Assembly (NCBI RefSeq): GCF_002723615.1 | Contig: NZ_KZ304955.1 | Span: 134,542 to 195,357, forward strand | DNA from: Limimaricola cinnabarinus | GTDB lineage: Bacteria > Pseudomonadota > Alphaproteobacteria > Rhodobacterales > Rhodobacteraceae | Direction of reading: 5' to 3' | Length of the DNA stretch: 60,816 bases | Shown here: in pieces, positions 1 to 9,361 of the stretch | Layout: each line of letters starts with the position of its first letter | How positions within the stretch are numbered: position 1 is the first letter of the stretch | The notes under the pieces: model-generated | Seen by the model: only the letters and a program-made list of their open reading frames with translations | The model's database searches: none | What the model was told of the DNA's origin: nothing | Translations under genes and position numbers: made by a program

Positions 1-1401
1 ATCGCCGCCGCGCAGGAGGCCGCCGATCCCGGTTTCCGCGCCGCCCATGGCCACCGGCTCGACCGCAAGCGGCAGGAGCTTTCGGCGGCGCTGTTCGAAG
101 CGGCGGGGCTCGAAATCGACGCCCGCCCCGAGCCCGCGCTGCTCTCCCCCGGCGGCACCGCCGATATCGCCATCCGCCTCGCCGCGCCGCTGGCCGACAC
201 GCCGCTGCGCCTCGCCGCTCGGGCCGGGCTGCCCGAAGGTCTCACCGCCGCGCCGGTCGATCTCGTCCCCGGCGACACCGCCCGGATCACCGTCTCCGCC
301 GCGCCCGAAGCGCCCTTCCCGGCCGCCTTCCGCCCCGGCTGGGCGGCGCTCGGCGGCAACGGGCCGGGCGCGCTGCGGCTGACAGGCTCCATCGCCGGCC
401 GCCCGGTGCGGCTGGCCGCCGACCTGTCGCACCCGCTCGACATCGGCCCGCGCGAGGTGCTGGAGATCGCGCCCGAGGCCGTGCTGCTCCGCCGCGGCCA
501 TGCGCCCGAGCCCCTGCGGATCGACCTCGGCACCCCCGAGGGCCGCGTCGAGCTCGACCCGCCCGAGGGCTGGAGCGCCGATCTTTCGCCGGGCGAGGCC
601 CGCATCACGCCCCCCGCCGGGCTGGCCGAGGGCCTCACCGTGCTGCGACCGCGCCTCGATGGCCGACCGGCGCTGAAGCGCAGCGCCTATGATCATCCGC
701 AGACCGGCCCCTTCCTGCACCACGCCCCGGCCGAGATCCGGGTCCTGTCGCTCGACCTTGCCCTGCCCGAAGGCGCGCGCGTCGCCTATCTCGGCGGCGG
801 CGGCGACACCGTCGATCGCTGGCTCAGGCGAATGGGCGTCGAGACCGTATCGCTGGACCGGATCGAGCCGCAGACGGACCTGTCGGGCTTCACCACCGTG
901 CTGATCGGCATCGTGGCGTTCGGCGCGCGCGCCGATCTGGCCGCCGCCACGCCCGCGCTGCACCGCTTCGTGCGCGAAGGCGGCCACCTCGTGACCCTCT
1001 ACCAGCGCCCGGATCAGGGCTGGCAGGCCGAGGACACGCCGCCGCTGCCGCTCGAGATCGGCACGCCCTCGCTGCGCTGGCGCACCACCGACGAGACCGC
1101 GGCAGTGACGGTCCTGCAACCCGAACACCCGCTGCTGGCCGGGCCGAACCGGATCGGGCCGCGCGACTGGGCCGGCTGGGACAAGGAGCGCGGGCTCTAT
1201 TTCGCCGCGCGGCGCGATCCGGCCTATGAGGCGCTCCTCGAGATGTCGGATCCGGGCGAAGCTCCGCTCGACGGCGCCTTGGTGTCCGCGCAGCTCGGCC
1301 AGGGCCGCCATACCCATTGCGCGCTCGTGCTCCACCACCAGCTCGACCGCATGGTGCCGGGCGCCTTCCGACTTCTGGCCAACCTCGTCCAGCCCGCCTG
1401 A
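1..1401 (+). CDS. PIG-L family deacetylase, C-terminal part (5' end outside window)
   Basis: The frame is open from the first base, so the start and probably the N-terminal deacetylase domain lie upstream. About 466 codons are visible. The last ~200 residues contain an ARVAYLGGGGDTVDRWL stretch, GGHLVTLYQRP, WAGWDKERGLYFA and a closing GRHTHCALVLHHQ. I recall these as typical of the C-terminal half of long PIG-L-type deacetylases of Rhodobacterales, where a beta-rich domain is followed by a Rossmann-like glutamine-amidotransferase-like domain. The zinc site of the deacetylase is not in view, so the enzymatic call rests on family resemblance of the C-terminal part only. A DMT exporter starts 5 bases after the stop, suggesting co-transcription. 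Confidence 0.6.
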   Translation: MAAAQEAADPGFRAAHGHRLDRKRQELSAALFEAAGLEIDARPEPALLSPGGTADIAIRLAAPLADTPLRLAARAGLPEGLTAAPVDLVPGDTARITVSAAPEAPFPAAFRPGWAALGGNGPGALRLTGSIAGRPVRLAADLSHPLDIGPREVLEIAPEAVLLRRGHAPEPLRIDLGTPEGRVELDPPEGWSADLSPGEARITPPAGLAEGLTVLRPRLDGRPALKRSAYDHPQTGPFLHHAPAEIRVLSLDLALPEGARVAYLGGGGDTVDRWLRRMGVETVSLDRIEPQTDLSGFTTVLIGIVAFGARADLAAATPALHRFVREGGHLVTLYQRPDQGWQAEDTPPLPLEIGTPSLRWRTTDETAAVTVLQPEHPLLAGPNRIGPRDWAGWDKERGLYFAARRDPAYEALLEMSDPGEAPLDGALVSAQLGQGRHTHCALVLHHQLDRMVPGAFRLLANLVQPA

Positions 1402-1406
1402 CACCG

Positions 1407-2300
1407 GTGCGGCCCCTCGCCCCAGCGACGGCCGCCGCAGGCTGGCTCTTGCTCGACATGACCCTGGTCACCGGCGTGACCGTGCTGGTCAAGATCGAGG
1501 GCCAGTCGCGGCCGGTGGCGCAGATGGTGTTCCTGCGGGCCCTGATCGGCCTGGTGCTGATCGCGCCCTTGGTCTGGCGTCACCGCGGGGATTTTGCGCG
1601 GATGCGGGCCCCGTGGCGCAATGTGGGGCGGGTCTCCTGCAATGCCGTGGCTCTGGGGATGAACTTCACCGCCCTCACGCTTCTGCCGCTGCCGGTCGTC
1701 ACGGGCATCTCCTTCACCCGGCCGCTGGTGGCGATGGGCCTGGCGGCGCTGCTGCTTGGCGAAACCGTGCGGCGCAGGCATTGGGCCGGTGCGGCGGTGG
1801 CGCTGGCCGGCGTGCTGCTGATGATCGCGCCCGACGGCACGGCGGGGGCGCTGCCGCCCGCCGGCATAGCCGCGGCGGCGGCATCGGTCCTGTTCGGCGC
1901 GATGGCCGCGATCCAGACCCGCGCCCTGCGGGGCGAGAGCTTCGTGGTGATGATGCTGTTCTACACCCTGGGCCTGGCGCTGCTCAGCGCGCCGCTCGCC
2001 GCGTTGGACTGGGCGCCGGTAGGCCATGGCGATATCCTGCCCCTGCTCGGCATCGGCCTTCTCGCGCAAGCGGGGCAATACTGCTTCTTGCGGGCCTATG
2101 GCCTTGGCGAGGCCAGCCGGCTCGCCCCCTTGGGCTACCTGTCGATCCTCTTGGCGACCGCGGCGGGCTGGCTCGTCTTCGGCGAGCGCCCTGGCCCGTC
2201 GCTCGCGCTTGGCGGCGCCGTGGTCGTTCTCGGCATGTTGCTGGTCCGACAGGCGGATCACCCCGCCGCCCGGCCCGCCACCTGCCGCAAGGACGGCTGA
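1407..2300 (+). CDS. EamA/DMT-family transporter
   Basis: Predicted 297-residue inner-membrane protein with about ten hydrophobic helices in two EamA-like halves. A typical segment is the first-half end LLLGETVRRRHWAGAAVAL; the second half ends in YLSILLATAAGWLVFGE. Family members export or import small metabolites such as amino acids or nucleosides; the substrate here is unknown. The frame stays open further upstream, but those codons overlap the deacetylase gene and encode a Pro/Arg-rich sequence. I therefore chose the GTG at 1407, directly after the previous stop. It is convergent with the Lrp gene, with only 11 bases between the stops. Confidence 0.85.
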   Translation: MRPLAPATAAAGWLLLDMTLVTGVTVLVKIEGQSRPVAQMVFLRALIGLVLIAPLVWRHRGDFARMRAPWRNVGRVSCNAVALGMNFTALTLLPLPVVTGISFTRPLVAMGLAALLLGETVRRRHWAGAAVALAGVLLMIAPDGTAGALPPAGIAAAAASVLFGAMAAIQTRALRGESFVVMMLFYTLGLALLSAPLAALDWAPVGHGDILPLLGIGLLAQAGQYCFLRAYGLGEASRLAPLGYLSILLATAAGWLVFGERPGPSLALGGAVVVLGMLLVRQADHPAARPATCRKDG

Positions 2301-2311
2301 CACCGCTCAGC

Positions 2312-2788
2312 TCAGCGCAGCACCGACCGGATCGCGAGCGGGCGGTTTTCGAGAATGGCCTCCATGGCGAAATGCCCGGTCACGGCCTCGATGTCGAAAT
2401 CCCTGATCAGCGCCTGGTAGAAACGGTCATAGCCTGCCATGTCCGGGCAGACCGCCTTGATCATGTAGTCCCAATGGCCGCCGATCCGGTGAAAATCGAC
2501 CACCTCCGGCAGCGCCTCCACATGGCCGCGGAACGCGCGGGCCCAGTCCGAGGCATGGTGCCGGGTGCGGATCATCACGAAGACCGTCAGCCCCAGCCCC
2601 AGCTTCGCCGGGTCGATGTCGGCCCGCCGCCCCCTGAGCGCGCCGGTTTCCTCCAGCCGCCTGAGCCGCCGCCAGCATGCGTTCTGCGACAATCCCACCC
2701 GGGCCGCCAGCTCGCGCTGCGACAGCCCGCCTTCGCGTTGCAGAAGCTCAAGGAGCTTGCGGTCAATCTGATCGGTCGTAATGGCCAT
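2312..2788 (-). CDS. Lrp/AsnC family transcriptional regulator
   Basis: 158 residues, the usual family length. The N-terminal winged helix-turn-helix starts with the ITTDQIDRKLLELLQ signature and contains GLSQRELAARVGLS followed by CWRRLRRLEETGAL. The C-terminal RAM (ligand-sensing) half contains GHWDYMIKAVCPDM. It is divergent from a class V aminotransferase across ~106 bases, the usual arrangement for an Lrp member that controls its neighbour in response to an amino acid. Regulation of the aminotransferase is inference from position. Confidence 0.92.
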   Translation of the reverse strand: MAITTDQIDRKLLELLQREGGLSQRELAARVGLSQNACWRRLRRLEETGALRGRRADIDPAKLGLGLTVFVMIRTRHHASDWARAFRGHVEALPEVVDFHRIGGHWDYMIKAVCPDMAGYDRFYQALIRDFDIEAVTGHFAMEAILENRPLAIRSVLR

Positions 2789-2894
2789 ATTCGCGCATTC
2801 TGACCCAACCGAAGGCCTGAATCCAGATCACTTCGCGGTCGATCGATCTGCTTTGGGCAGGGATGATCTGCAAGGATAATGCAGGAGGACCACC
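2789..2894. promoter_or_regulatory. Divergent control region between the Lrp gene and the class V aminotransferase
   Basis: Both genes must be read outward from this 106-base gap. A strong ribosome binding site (GCAGGAGG, 2881-2888) precedes the GTG at 2895. A TTGGGC (2853-2858), 16 bases, GATAAT (2875-2880) arrangement resembles a promoter, but it is so close to the ribosome binding site that it would give almost no leader. I do not trust it as the main promoter. No clean Lrp palindrome was seen. Confidence 0.4.
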
Positions 2895-4331
2895 GTGACC
2901 GACATCTTCGACCGTTTCGAGACCGCGCTGGTCGAAGCCGGACCCGCTGCGCTGCGCGCAGGCCAGTTCGGCCGGGGGGCGCGGATCGAGGGGCCGTCCG
3001 GGCCAAGACCGCTGATCTATGCCGACGATACCGCTTCGGGCCGGGCGCTGCGGCAGGTCGAGACCCTGCTGCACGAAGAGGTCCTGCCCTTTTACGCCAA
3101 CAGCCACACCGAGGCCTCGCATTGCGGCGCGCTGATGACCCGGCTGCGCCGCGCCGCTCGGGCGCGCGTGGCCCGAGGATGCGGCGTTGATGCGGATCAC
3201 GCGGTGATCTTCTGCGGCAATGGCGCGACGGCGGGGATCAATAGGCTGGTCGCGTTGCTCGGCGTGCCGCAGGCCCGCGCGTCCGGCCGGCCGATCCATG
3301 TATTGATCGGCCCGTGGGAGCATCATTCCAACATCCTGCCCTGGCGCGAGAGCGGCGCGGATGTGACCGAGCTTCCCGAAGGCCCGCATGGCCCCTGCCT
3401 CGACGCGCTGGAGGCGGCGCTTGCCAGGGCGCGCCGCGCCGGAGCGCTCTCAATCGCCGCGATCTCCGGCGCCTCGAACGTCACCGGCGCGATCACCGAC
3501 ACCGCGCGCGTCACCCGCATCGTCAAGCATGGCGGCGGCTTGATGGTCTGGGACATGGCCTGCGCCGCGCCCTACCTGCCGCTCTCCATGCGGCATGACG
3601 GGGCCGATGCCGACGCCATGGTGCTCTCACCGCACAAATTCGCCGGCGGGCCCGGCGCTTCGGGCGTTCTGGTGGTCCGCCGCGCGGCCTGCATCCCCGA
3701 CCGCCCGAGCCAGCCCGGCGGCGGCACGGTACGCTTCGTCAGCCCCGATGCGCATGACTACCTGCCCGATCTGGCGGCCCGCGAGGAGGCGGGAACGCCG
3801 GATCTGCTCGGCGATATCCGCGCGGCGCTGGCCTTCGGGGTCAAGGCTGCGATGGAGCGCATGGGCCTGCTCGCCACCGAGGCCGCGCTGGCCCGCCGGG
3901 GGCTCGATGCGCTGCGGGCCGCGCCCGGGGTCGAGCTTCTCGGCGACCCTGCGAGACCGCGCCTGCCGATCTTCGCGCTGCGCTTCACCGCCTCCGATGG
4001 CACGATGCTGCACCAGCAGCTCGCCACCCGGCTGCTGTCGGACCAGTACGGCGTGCAGGCGCGCGGTGGCTGCGCCTGTGCCGGCCCCTACGTCCACCGG
4101 CTTCTGGGCATCGACGCCGCCGCCTCCGAGGCCTTGCGCGCGCGGATCCTGTCGGGCGAGGAGCTGGCCAAGCCCGGTTTCGTCCGCTTCAACCTGTCGC
4201 CGATGATGGAGGAGGCCGAGATTGACGCCGTGCTGAACGCCCTGGCGGCCCTTCCCGATGATGCCCTACGCCACCGCGACCGCTATGCCGCAGATCCGGG
4301 CCGGGCCATCTTCGGCATGCGGGCCGCTTGA
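2895..4331 (+). CDS. Class V aminotransferase (cysteine desulfurase/selenocysteine lyase-like PLP enzyme)
   Basis: 478 residues starting at GTG, chosen for the GGAGG six bases upstream. Fold-type I PLP enzyme of aminotransferase class V: WEHHSNILPW near residue 142, a cofactor-binding Asp in MVWDMACAAPYLP, and the Schiff-base lysine at about K248 in LSPHKFAGG. A later GVQARGGCACAGPYVHRLLG segment resembles the C-terminal region of SufS/CsdA-like proteins. There are no iron-sulfur assembly genes nearby, so a role in amino-acid or amine metabolism controlled by the adjacent Lrp regulator is as likely as sulfur transfer. The substrate is not determinable from sequence. Confidence 0.85.
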   Translation: MTDIFDRFETALVEAGPAALRAGQFGRGARIEGPSGPRPLIYADDTASGRALRQVETLLHEEVLPFYANSHTEASHCGALMTRLRRAARARVARGCGVDADHAVIFCGNGATAGINRLVALLGVPQARASGRPIHVLIGPWEHHSNILPWRESGADVTELPEGPHGPCLDALEAALARARRAGALSIAAISGASNVTGAITDTARVTRIVKHGGGLMVWDMACAAPYLPLSMRHDGADADAMVLSPHKFAGGPGASGVLVVRRAACIPDRPSQPGGGTVRFVSPDAHDYLPDLAAREEAGTPDLLGDIRAALAFGVKAAMERMGLLATEAALARRGLDALRAAPGVELLGDPARPRLPIFALRFTASDGTMLHQQLATRLLSDQYGVQARGGCACAGPYVHRLLGIDAAASEALRARILSGEELAKPGFVRFNLSPMMEEAEIDAVLNALAALPDDALRHRDRYAADPGRAIFGMRAA

Positions 4332-4593
4332 GGCGAAGGCACCGCGCCGTGGCGGGCATCGGGATCTGCCCCTGCCCCGTTTCGCCCGGCACTCGGGCGG
4401 TTGCGGTTCGAGCTGCGATGACTTCGCGGGCGCAGACCGGCGGTCGAGGCCGTCTTCGGTGATGATCTCGTAGCCGCGCGCGAGCACCTGCTCGGGCCTA
4501 TGCCCGGGCGTCCGGTCGAAGCGGGGGCCAGTTCGGGGAGGCACCGCCCCACCTCGGCCTTCCCGCCAGCTTCACGGATTTCACATCCTCAAC
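4332..4593. other. Intergenic stretch without a recognised gene
   Basis: This gap lies between the convergent aminotransferase and amine oxidase genes. Short open frames exist, but none has a recognisable domain or ribosome binding site. A minus-strand frame near 4450-4540 reads RPEQVLARGYEIITEDG, which faintly recalls the C-terminal end of exonuclease VII large subunits; it is too short to call. Confidence 0.4.
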
Positions 4594-4619
4594 TGAAAAG
4601 GGACCGCCGCGGCGATCCC
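4590..4619 (-). terminator. Probable Rho-independent terminator of the amine oxidase gene
   Basis: On the minus strand an 8-bp GC-rich stem with one mismatch and a CGCG loop (4600-4619) is followed by CTTTTCAGTT. It lies 31 bases beyond the amine oxidase stop, the expected position. Confidence 0.6.
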
Positions 4620-4650
4620 CTCCCTGTTCGATGCGCCCGGATCGGACGTA

Positions 4651-6660
4651 TCAGGGCTGCTTGCCGGGCGCGCGCAGCGTGATTGCCGGATTGTGGTCGA
4701 AGAAGTTGAAGGGCGCGAGCGTGATCCCCTTCCACATCAGCGGCATCACCGGCCAGTCCTCCATGCGCGGGATGTGGTGGAAACCCATCGTGTACCAGGT
4801 CACGATATCGGTGTTGGCGATGCTGTCATCCTGCTCCATCCACGCGGCGATCGTGTCGGTCCCGTCGCTCTGGAACGCGAACTCTCCGCCCGCATAGCGC
4901 TCATCACGGTCATATGGCGTCACATGCATCGTGTAGTCGATATAGGGGTTGCGCATGGCCGGCGGATCATTGGCGGTGTCGAGCGGGCTGTAGGCGACGC
5001 TGTCTCCGGGCGCGATCATGTAGGACGGGTGATGACCGAGGCCGCTGGTCACCCCCATGTTGCCCACATGGTACATGGCCGGGGTCTGCGGGTTGATCTT
5101 GTAGCGGGCCTCGCCTTCGGTCTGCGGCATCTCCTGCCTTGTCACCCAAAGCGAGCGGCGCGGCACATCCGATGGCGCCTCGGCCGCGACGATTGCCGTC
5201 CGCATGAAGCTGTTTGCCTGGCCATCGATGTCGAAATCGAGCCGGAAGTTGAAGAAATGATCGTGGTTCGGCGCCACCAGGTTCGGCGCGATGAGGGTGC
5301 CGTATCTGGTCTCCTCCTCGGCCGTCTCGGCCATCATGTCCCGCGCGGCAACGCCCTTGACCGCATCCAGGCCGGTCGAGCCGACCATGACCTTCATCCG
5401 GCCCGCCTGGTCGAAGCGGTAGTCGATCAGGTAGTCGTAATTGCCCACCTCGGAGGCCGAGCGCACCACGAGTTCGGTCGCTCCGCGCCCTTCGGTCGGC
5501 ACCGCCTCGTCTTCGGTCTGGGCAAAGATCTCGAAATGCCGCCAGGCCGGGTCACCGATGTCGCGCTCGAAGATGCAGACCGCATCGGGGATCTCCATCG
5601 GCGACCCGTCATCGGCATGCACCAGCGCCGGCAGGAAGGTGGCGTTGGCCGGGCAGTCGACGCCGGCACGCAGCGGGGTCATGAAGATGCCGAAGCCGTA
5701 TTCGCCGCTATCCATGTAGGTGCGCCAATACCAGCCCTCGGAGGGGTCCATGTAGGGCACGAAGACTTCGGAAAGATGGGCCTGATAGAGAATTTCGCGC
5801 GGCCCCTCGCCGACATCCGCCTGAATGTTCGACAGCACGACGCCCGGCCGCTTGTCGACCCGCCAGCGGAAGGACCAGATGTCCCAGTCGATGCGGCCGT
5901 CCTCGACCGTGTAGTTCGGCCCTCCCTCCTGGCGCATCACCACCGGCGCGGTCTCGGGGCGCAGTTCCATGTCGGAGCGCTCGGAGATTTCCTCCTCGGT
6001 ATAGCCCCAGCCATCCTCGGGAAGCGGCAGCACGCCCGTATCGAGGACTTCGACGACCTCGTTCATCCGCAGATCGACGGTGGCATAGAGACCTTCGACC
6101 GGCTTGGCATAGAAGTTCGAGCTGCCGCCCAGCACGTAGCAGGGCACCTTCATCAGGCGGCGCCCGTCTTCGCTTTCGTCGCCGAAGGCGCCGGCGGTCA
6201 GCGGCAGGCAGAACATTTCGTCAGCGGTCAGGCCCCGCTTCTCCAGCCCGGCGAGGAATTCCGGGTGAGACAGCACCAGATCCATGGCCCCGATGAACTC
6301 TTCGACAAGCAGCATCGGCTCGCCATCCATCGTCTCCCAGCTGGTCACCTCGCCCTCGGCGATATCGACGATGCCCTTGTGGACGCCCTCCTTGGTGACG
6401 ACATTGACGACCGCCGCCCGCGGCTCGGGGTCGCCTTCCTGCCAGTCGAGCACCACCTGTTTCTCGGGCTCGCGAAGCTCGATCAGCGGGTAGCGGCTGT
6501 CGGGCCCGGTGTGACCGGCCTCGCTTAGGATGCGGGTCACCTCGATCATTTCCTCGGCAGTCAGGCCGTCCAGGGGGTGCGCGGCAAGCGCGGCGGGAAA
6601 GGCGGCTGCACAGGCCAGCGCCAGGCCGGAAACCCGGCCCGTCATAGTGGTTCGCTTCAT
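4651..6660 (-). CDS. tynA: Primary-amine oxidase (copper amine oxidase, tyramine oxidase type)
   Basis: 669 residues with an N-terminal signal peptide (MKRTTMTGRV then a hydrophobic run, likely cleaved after ALA near residue 27), so periplasmic. The enzyme oxidises primary amines to aldehydes with release of ammonia and H2O2. The topaquinone precursor is Tyr408 in EVGNYDYLIDY, matching the family N-Y-D/E motif. Copper ligands are visible as NHDHFFNFRLDFDIDG and later GFHHIPRMEDWP. The start at 6660 is preferred because the upstream in-frame codons run into the intergenic region and the chosen start opens the signal peptide. It follows an aldehyde dehydrogenase and a FeaR-like regulator, the same trio that degrades tyramine and phenylethylamine in E. 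coli. The precise amine is unknown. Confidence 0.9.
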   Translation of the reverse strand: MKRTTMTGRVSGLALACAAAFPAALAAHPLDGLTAEEMIEVTRILSEAGHTGPDSRYPLIELREPEKQVVLDWQEGDPEPRAAVVNVVTKEGVHKGIVDIAEGEVTSWETMDGEPMLLVEEFIGAMDLVLSHPEFLAGLEKRGLTADEMFCLPLTAGAFGDESEDGRRLMKVPCYVLGGSSNFYAKPVEGLYATVDLRMNEVVEVLDTGVLPLPEDGWGYTEEEISERSDMELRPETAPVVMRQEGGPNYTVEDGRIDWDIWSFRWRVDKRPGVVLSNIQADVGEGPREILYQAHLSEVFVPYMDPSEGWYWRTYMDSGEYGFGIFMTPLRAGVDCPANATFLPALVHADDGSPMEIPDAVCIFERDIGDPAWRHFEIFAQTEDEAVPTEGRGATELVVRSASEVGNYDYLIDYRFDQAGRMKVMVGSTGLDAVKGVAARDMMAETAEEETRYGTLIAPNLVAPNHDHFFNFRLDFDIDGQANSFMRTAIVAAEAPSDVPRRSLWVTRQEMPQTEGEARYKINPQTPAMYHVGNMGVTSGLGHHPSYMIAPGDSVAYSPLDTANDPPAMRNPYIDYTMHVTPYDRDERYAGGEFAFQSDGTDTIAAWMEQDDSIANTDIVTWYTMGFHHIPRMEDWPVMPLMWKGITLAPFNFFDHNPAITLRAPGKQP

Positions 6661-6713
6661 GGTTTTCTCCCGAAAGTTGCTTGGCGGCCCGTTGGCAGCG
6701 GGCCGCCGGATCC

Positions 6714-8120
6714 TCAGCTGAAGATCACCTGGATGTCCGTGTACTCGGCGAGGCCCTCTTCGCCGAACTCGACGCCCAGCCCGGAGCTCTTGACGCCGCC
6801 AAAGGGCGCGTTGGGCTGAATGGCACCATGCTTGTTGATCCAGACCGAGCCGCAGTCCATCCGGGCCGCCAGTTCGCGCGCAGCCGAAATGTCGCTGCTC
6901 CAGACAGAGCCGCCCAGCCCGTAGGGCGAGGCATTGGCCTTCTCGAGCATCTCCTCGACGCTTTCGCATCGAATGATCGCCAGCGCCGGGCCGAACTGCT
7001 CCTCATCGACCAGGGCATCGCCGTTATCGAGACCGGCGATCAGCGTCGGCGGGAAGAACAGCCCCTCGCCGGGCTTGCCGCCCAACAGCACCTTGCCCTT
7101 GGCGGCAGCGCGCGACACGAGGGTCGACAGCTTGTCGAACTGCGCCTCGTTCTGCACGGGTCCGAGGATGGAGGTCTCGTCGAGCCCATCGCCGACGGGG
7201 ATGTTGCTGGCGAACGCCACCAGCGCCTCGCAGACCGCATCATGCACATCCGCGTGGACATAGAGGCGCTTCATCGCGGCGCAGGTCTGGCCGTTATTGA
7301 TGAAGGCGCCCCAGAACAGGCCTTCGGCGATCGCTTCGGGATCGACATCCGGAAGCACGATGCCCGCATCGTTGCCGCCCATCTCGAGCGTCAGGCGCTT
7401 CATCGTGTCAGAGGCGGTGGCCATGATCTTCTGGCCGGTGCCGCAGGAGCCCGTGAAGACGATCTTGCGGATCTTCGGATGCGCCGCCATTGCCGCGCCG
7501 ATATTGGCCTTGCGGTCATCGGAGGTGATGCAGGTCACCACCCCTTTCGGCAGCACTTCATTCATGATCTCGACCGCCCGCAGCGTCGCGAGCGGCGTCA
7601 GTGGAGAGGGCTTGATCACGACCGTGTTCCCGGTCCTCAGGGCCGGCAGGATGTGCCAGACCGCGATCATGACCGGAAAATTCCACGGCGTGATGGAGCC
7701 CACCACGCCGAGCGGTTTGCGGCGAAGCGTGACGCGGCCCTCGTCGTTGTCCTGCAGCACCTTCTCCGGCAGCGACAATTCGGCGGTATAGCCTGCCCAG
7801 GCCGCCGCGCCGCCCATTTCCCAACGGGAGCCGAGGCCATTGAGGGGCTTGCCCTGCTCAAGCGTGATGAGGCGGGCCAGCTCTTCCGCGTTTTCCTGCA
7901 GCTTGGCCGTGACGGCTCTGCACGCCTCCTGACGCTCTGCATCGCTCTTGGCGGCCCATTCGGGAAACGCCGCCGCCGCCGCCGCCACCGCGCGATCGAG
8001 CTCTTCGAGGCCGGCGTTCGGCGCGGTGCCGGCCGCGTCGCCGGTCGAAGGGTTGATCACGGTGAACCTGTCGGCCACGTCCACGGGCGCCCCGCCCACG
8101 GTGAAGTTCATCTCGTTCAT
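6714..8120 (-). CDS. NAD(P)-dependent aldehyde dehydrogenase (FeaB-like by context)
   Basis: 468 residues, standard ALDH length. Seen motifs: TPWNFP with the oxyanion Asn147, Lys170 in VVIKPSPLTP, FTGSCGTGQKI, the general base Glu246 in LEMGGNDAGIVLP, and the nucleophile Cys280 in NNGQTCAAMKRLY. It oxidises an aldehyde to the carboxylic acid. Because the gene lies 53 bases upstream of a copper amine oxidase and downstream of a FeaR-like gene, the likely substrate is the arylacetaldehyde released by that oxidase. The GGND in place of the commoner GGKSP/GGKNP places it in the aldA-like branch rather than close to E. coli FeaB, so the role comes from context. Confidence 0.85.
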   Translation of the reverse strand: MNEMNFTVGGAPVDVADRFTVINPSTGDAAGTAPNAGLEELDRAVAAAAAAFPEWAAKSDAERQEACRAVTAKLQENAEELARLITLEQGKPLNGLGSRWEMGGAAAWAGYTAELSLPEKVLQDNDEGRVTLRRKPLGVVGSITPWNFPVMIAVWHILPALRTGNTVVIKPSPLTPLATLRAVEIMNEVLPKGVVTCITSDDRKANIGAAMAAHPKIRKIVFTGSCGTGQKIMATASDTMKRLTLEMGGNDAGIVLPDVDPEAIAEGLFWGAFINNGQTCAAMKRLYVHADVHDAVCEALVAFASNIPVGDGLDETSILGPVQNEAQFDKLSTLVSRAAAKGKVLLGGKPGEGLFFPPTLIAGLDNGDALVDEEQFGPALAIIRCESVEEMLEKANASPYGLGGSVWSSDISAARELAARMDCGSVWINKHGAIQPNAPFGGVKSSGLGVEFGEEGLAEYTDIQVIFS

Positions 8121-8200
8121 GTATTCCTCCCTTGGCGGCTGCGGAAGCCGCGTGAAGGAAGCCTAGCGGAGAGGAAGGCCGGCCGTCCTTGCGCGAAGCG

Positions 8201-9100
8201 TCAGGCCGACTTGCCTAAAGCGTCACGGCTGCGGCCGGGGCTTTCGCCATAGCGTTTGGCATAGGCGCGATGGAAATGGGCAAGGTCGGTATAGCCTGCG
8301 TCGAATGCGGCCTCCGTCACGGAGCTGCCTGACAGCAGAAGGCCCCGCGCCGTGGCAAGACGCGCATCCGCTATTTCGCGCGCCACGGTGCGCCCCAGTG
8401 GCGCAAAGGCCCGCTGCAGCCTGCGCGGCGTGACACCGAGCGCCTCCGAGACATCCCCTGCGCCGAAACCGGCCTGTCGATGGCCCCGGGCAATGACAGC
8501 AAGCGCGCGCTGAACCAGGCTGGAGGTCAGCCTGCCTGTCCGCCGATCGGCGAGCTGCGCGCCGAACAGGGTCATGAAGCCTTCCTGCACCAGTTGCGAG
8601 GCCTCGCTGCCATCGAGCACCAACCGCTCCAGAACGGACTGCAAGGCGGCGCTGAGGGGTTCTTCCCGGGCAAAATGGAGACCGCCGGTGAGATCGCTTC
8701 GGAAGCGGGCCCGCGCTTCCGAATGGGGAAGATGCAGGGACATCTGCTCACACATGCCATCGAGCGGCACGAAGATCGATGGCAGCTCCGCGTCGATCAA
8801 GACGGCATCCCCCGGCCGCAGGACGCTTTCCCGGCCGGCCTGGTTCATTGCCGAGCGACCGGCGCGCTGGATGATCAGGTAGAAGTAGCGCCCCGGATCC
8901 TTTCGGATGTCCGAGGCATCGCGCACGATGCGGCGCACGTCGTAAGAGACATGCACGGCCGCGATGTCTCCCAGGGAAAGCCGTCTGAAATTGCCCCGGA
9001 CCCGGCCATCATGCGCCAGGGCGTCAAACCGTCCGCAATGCTGATGCAGCACGCTGCGGAATGCCTCTATCGATTGGCTGCCGGCGGCAGGTCCATTCAT
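8201..9100 (-). CDS. feaR: AraC-family regulator, FeaR-like
   Basis: 299 residues. The C-terminal ~100 residues form the AraC/XylS DNA-binding domain: GAGDVSEALGVTPRRLQRAF as the first helix-turn-helix, and TEAAFDAGYTDLAHFHRAYAKRYGESPG as the second. The N-terminal domain (VHVSYDVRRIVRDA then YFYLIIQRAG and LRPGDAVLIDAELPS) resembles the AraC-binding-domain-like sensor of FeaR. I chose the ATG at 9100 because GGAGGAGG lies just upstream; an in-frame GTG 15 bases earlier would bury that site in the coding region. Same strand and immediate upstream neighbour of the aldehyde dehydrogenase and amine oxidase, which it probably activates when aromatic aldehydes or amines are present. Confidence 0.75.
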   Translation of the reverse strand: MNGPAAGSQSIEAFRSVLHQHCGRFDALAHDGRVRGNFRRLSLGDIAAVHVSYDVRRIVRDASDIRKDPGRYFYLIIQRAGRSAMNQAGRESVLRPGDAVLIDAELPSIFVPLDGMCEQMSLHLPHSEARARFRSDLTGGLHFAREEPLSAALQSVLERLVLDGSEASQLVQEGFMTLFGAQLADRRTGRLTSSLVQRALAVIARGHRQAGFGAGDVSEALGVTPRRLQRAFAPLGRTVAREIADARLATARGLLLSGSSVTEAAFDAGYTDLAHFHRAYAKRYGESPGRSRDALGKSA

Positions 9101-9361
9101 CACTCCTCCTCCCACTTTCCGAGCACGAAACCCCTCCCCGGTCGCTCGCGCTCCCTCCCCGTTCGATGCACCGCGCCTTCTTCAGGCGCGCGCCCATCCC
9201 GGCAGGCAGTGTGGCTGTCGATCAAACAGCTTCGGCCTGAAGGGTGTGTCAGTCCTTCATCGCTTGCAAGCCCGAGGTTTCGGCGCGGCAAGGCGGCAGG
9301 CCTGCACCGAAATGCCCGCCACGGGGGGAGATCCGCGCCGCGGCAGGAGCCGGGTTGCCCG

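Noticed and set aside
2853-2880. Sigma-70-like promoter before the class V aminotransferase
   Set aside because: Would place the start of transcription inside the ribosome binding site.
4332-4593. Possible exonuclease VII-like fragment on the minus strand
   Set aside because: Resemblance is limited to about ten residues (QVLARGYEIITEDG), too little to call.
4693-6528. Plus-strand open frame of ~610 codons opposite the amine oxidase
   Set aside because: Antisense shadow; His/Arg/Asp-rich composition and no motif, versus a complete copper amine oxidase on the minus strand.
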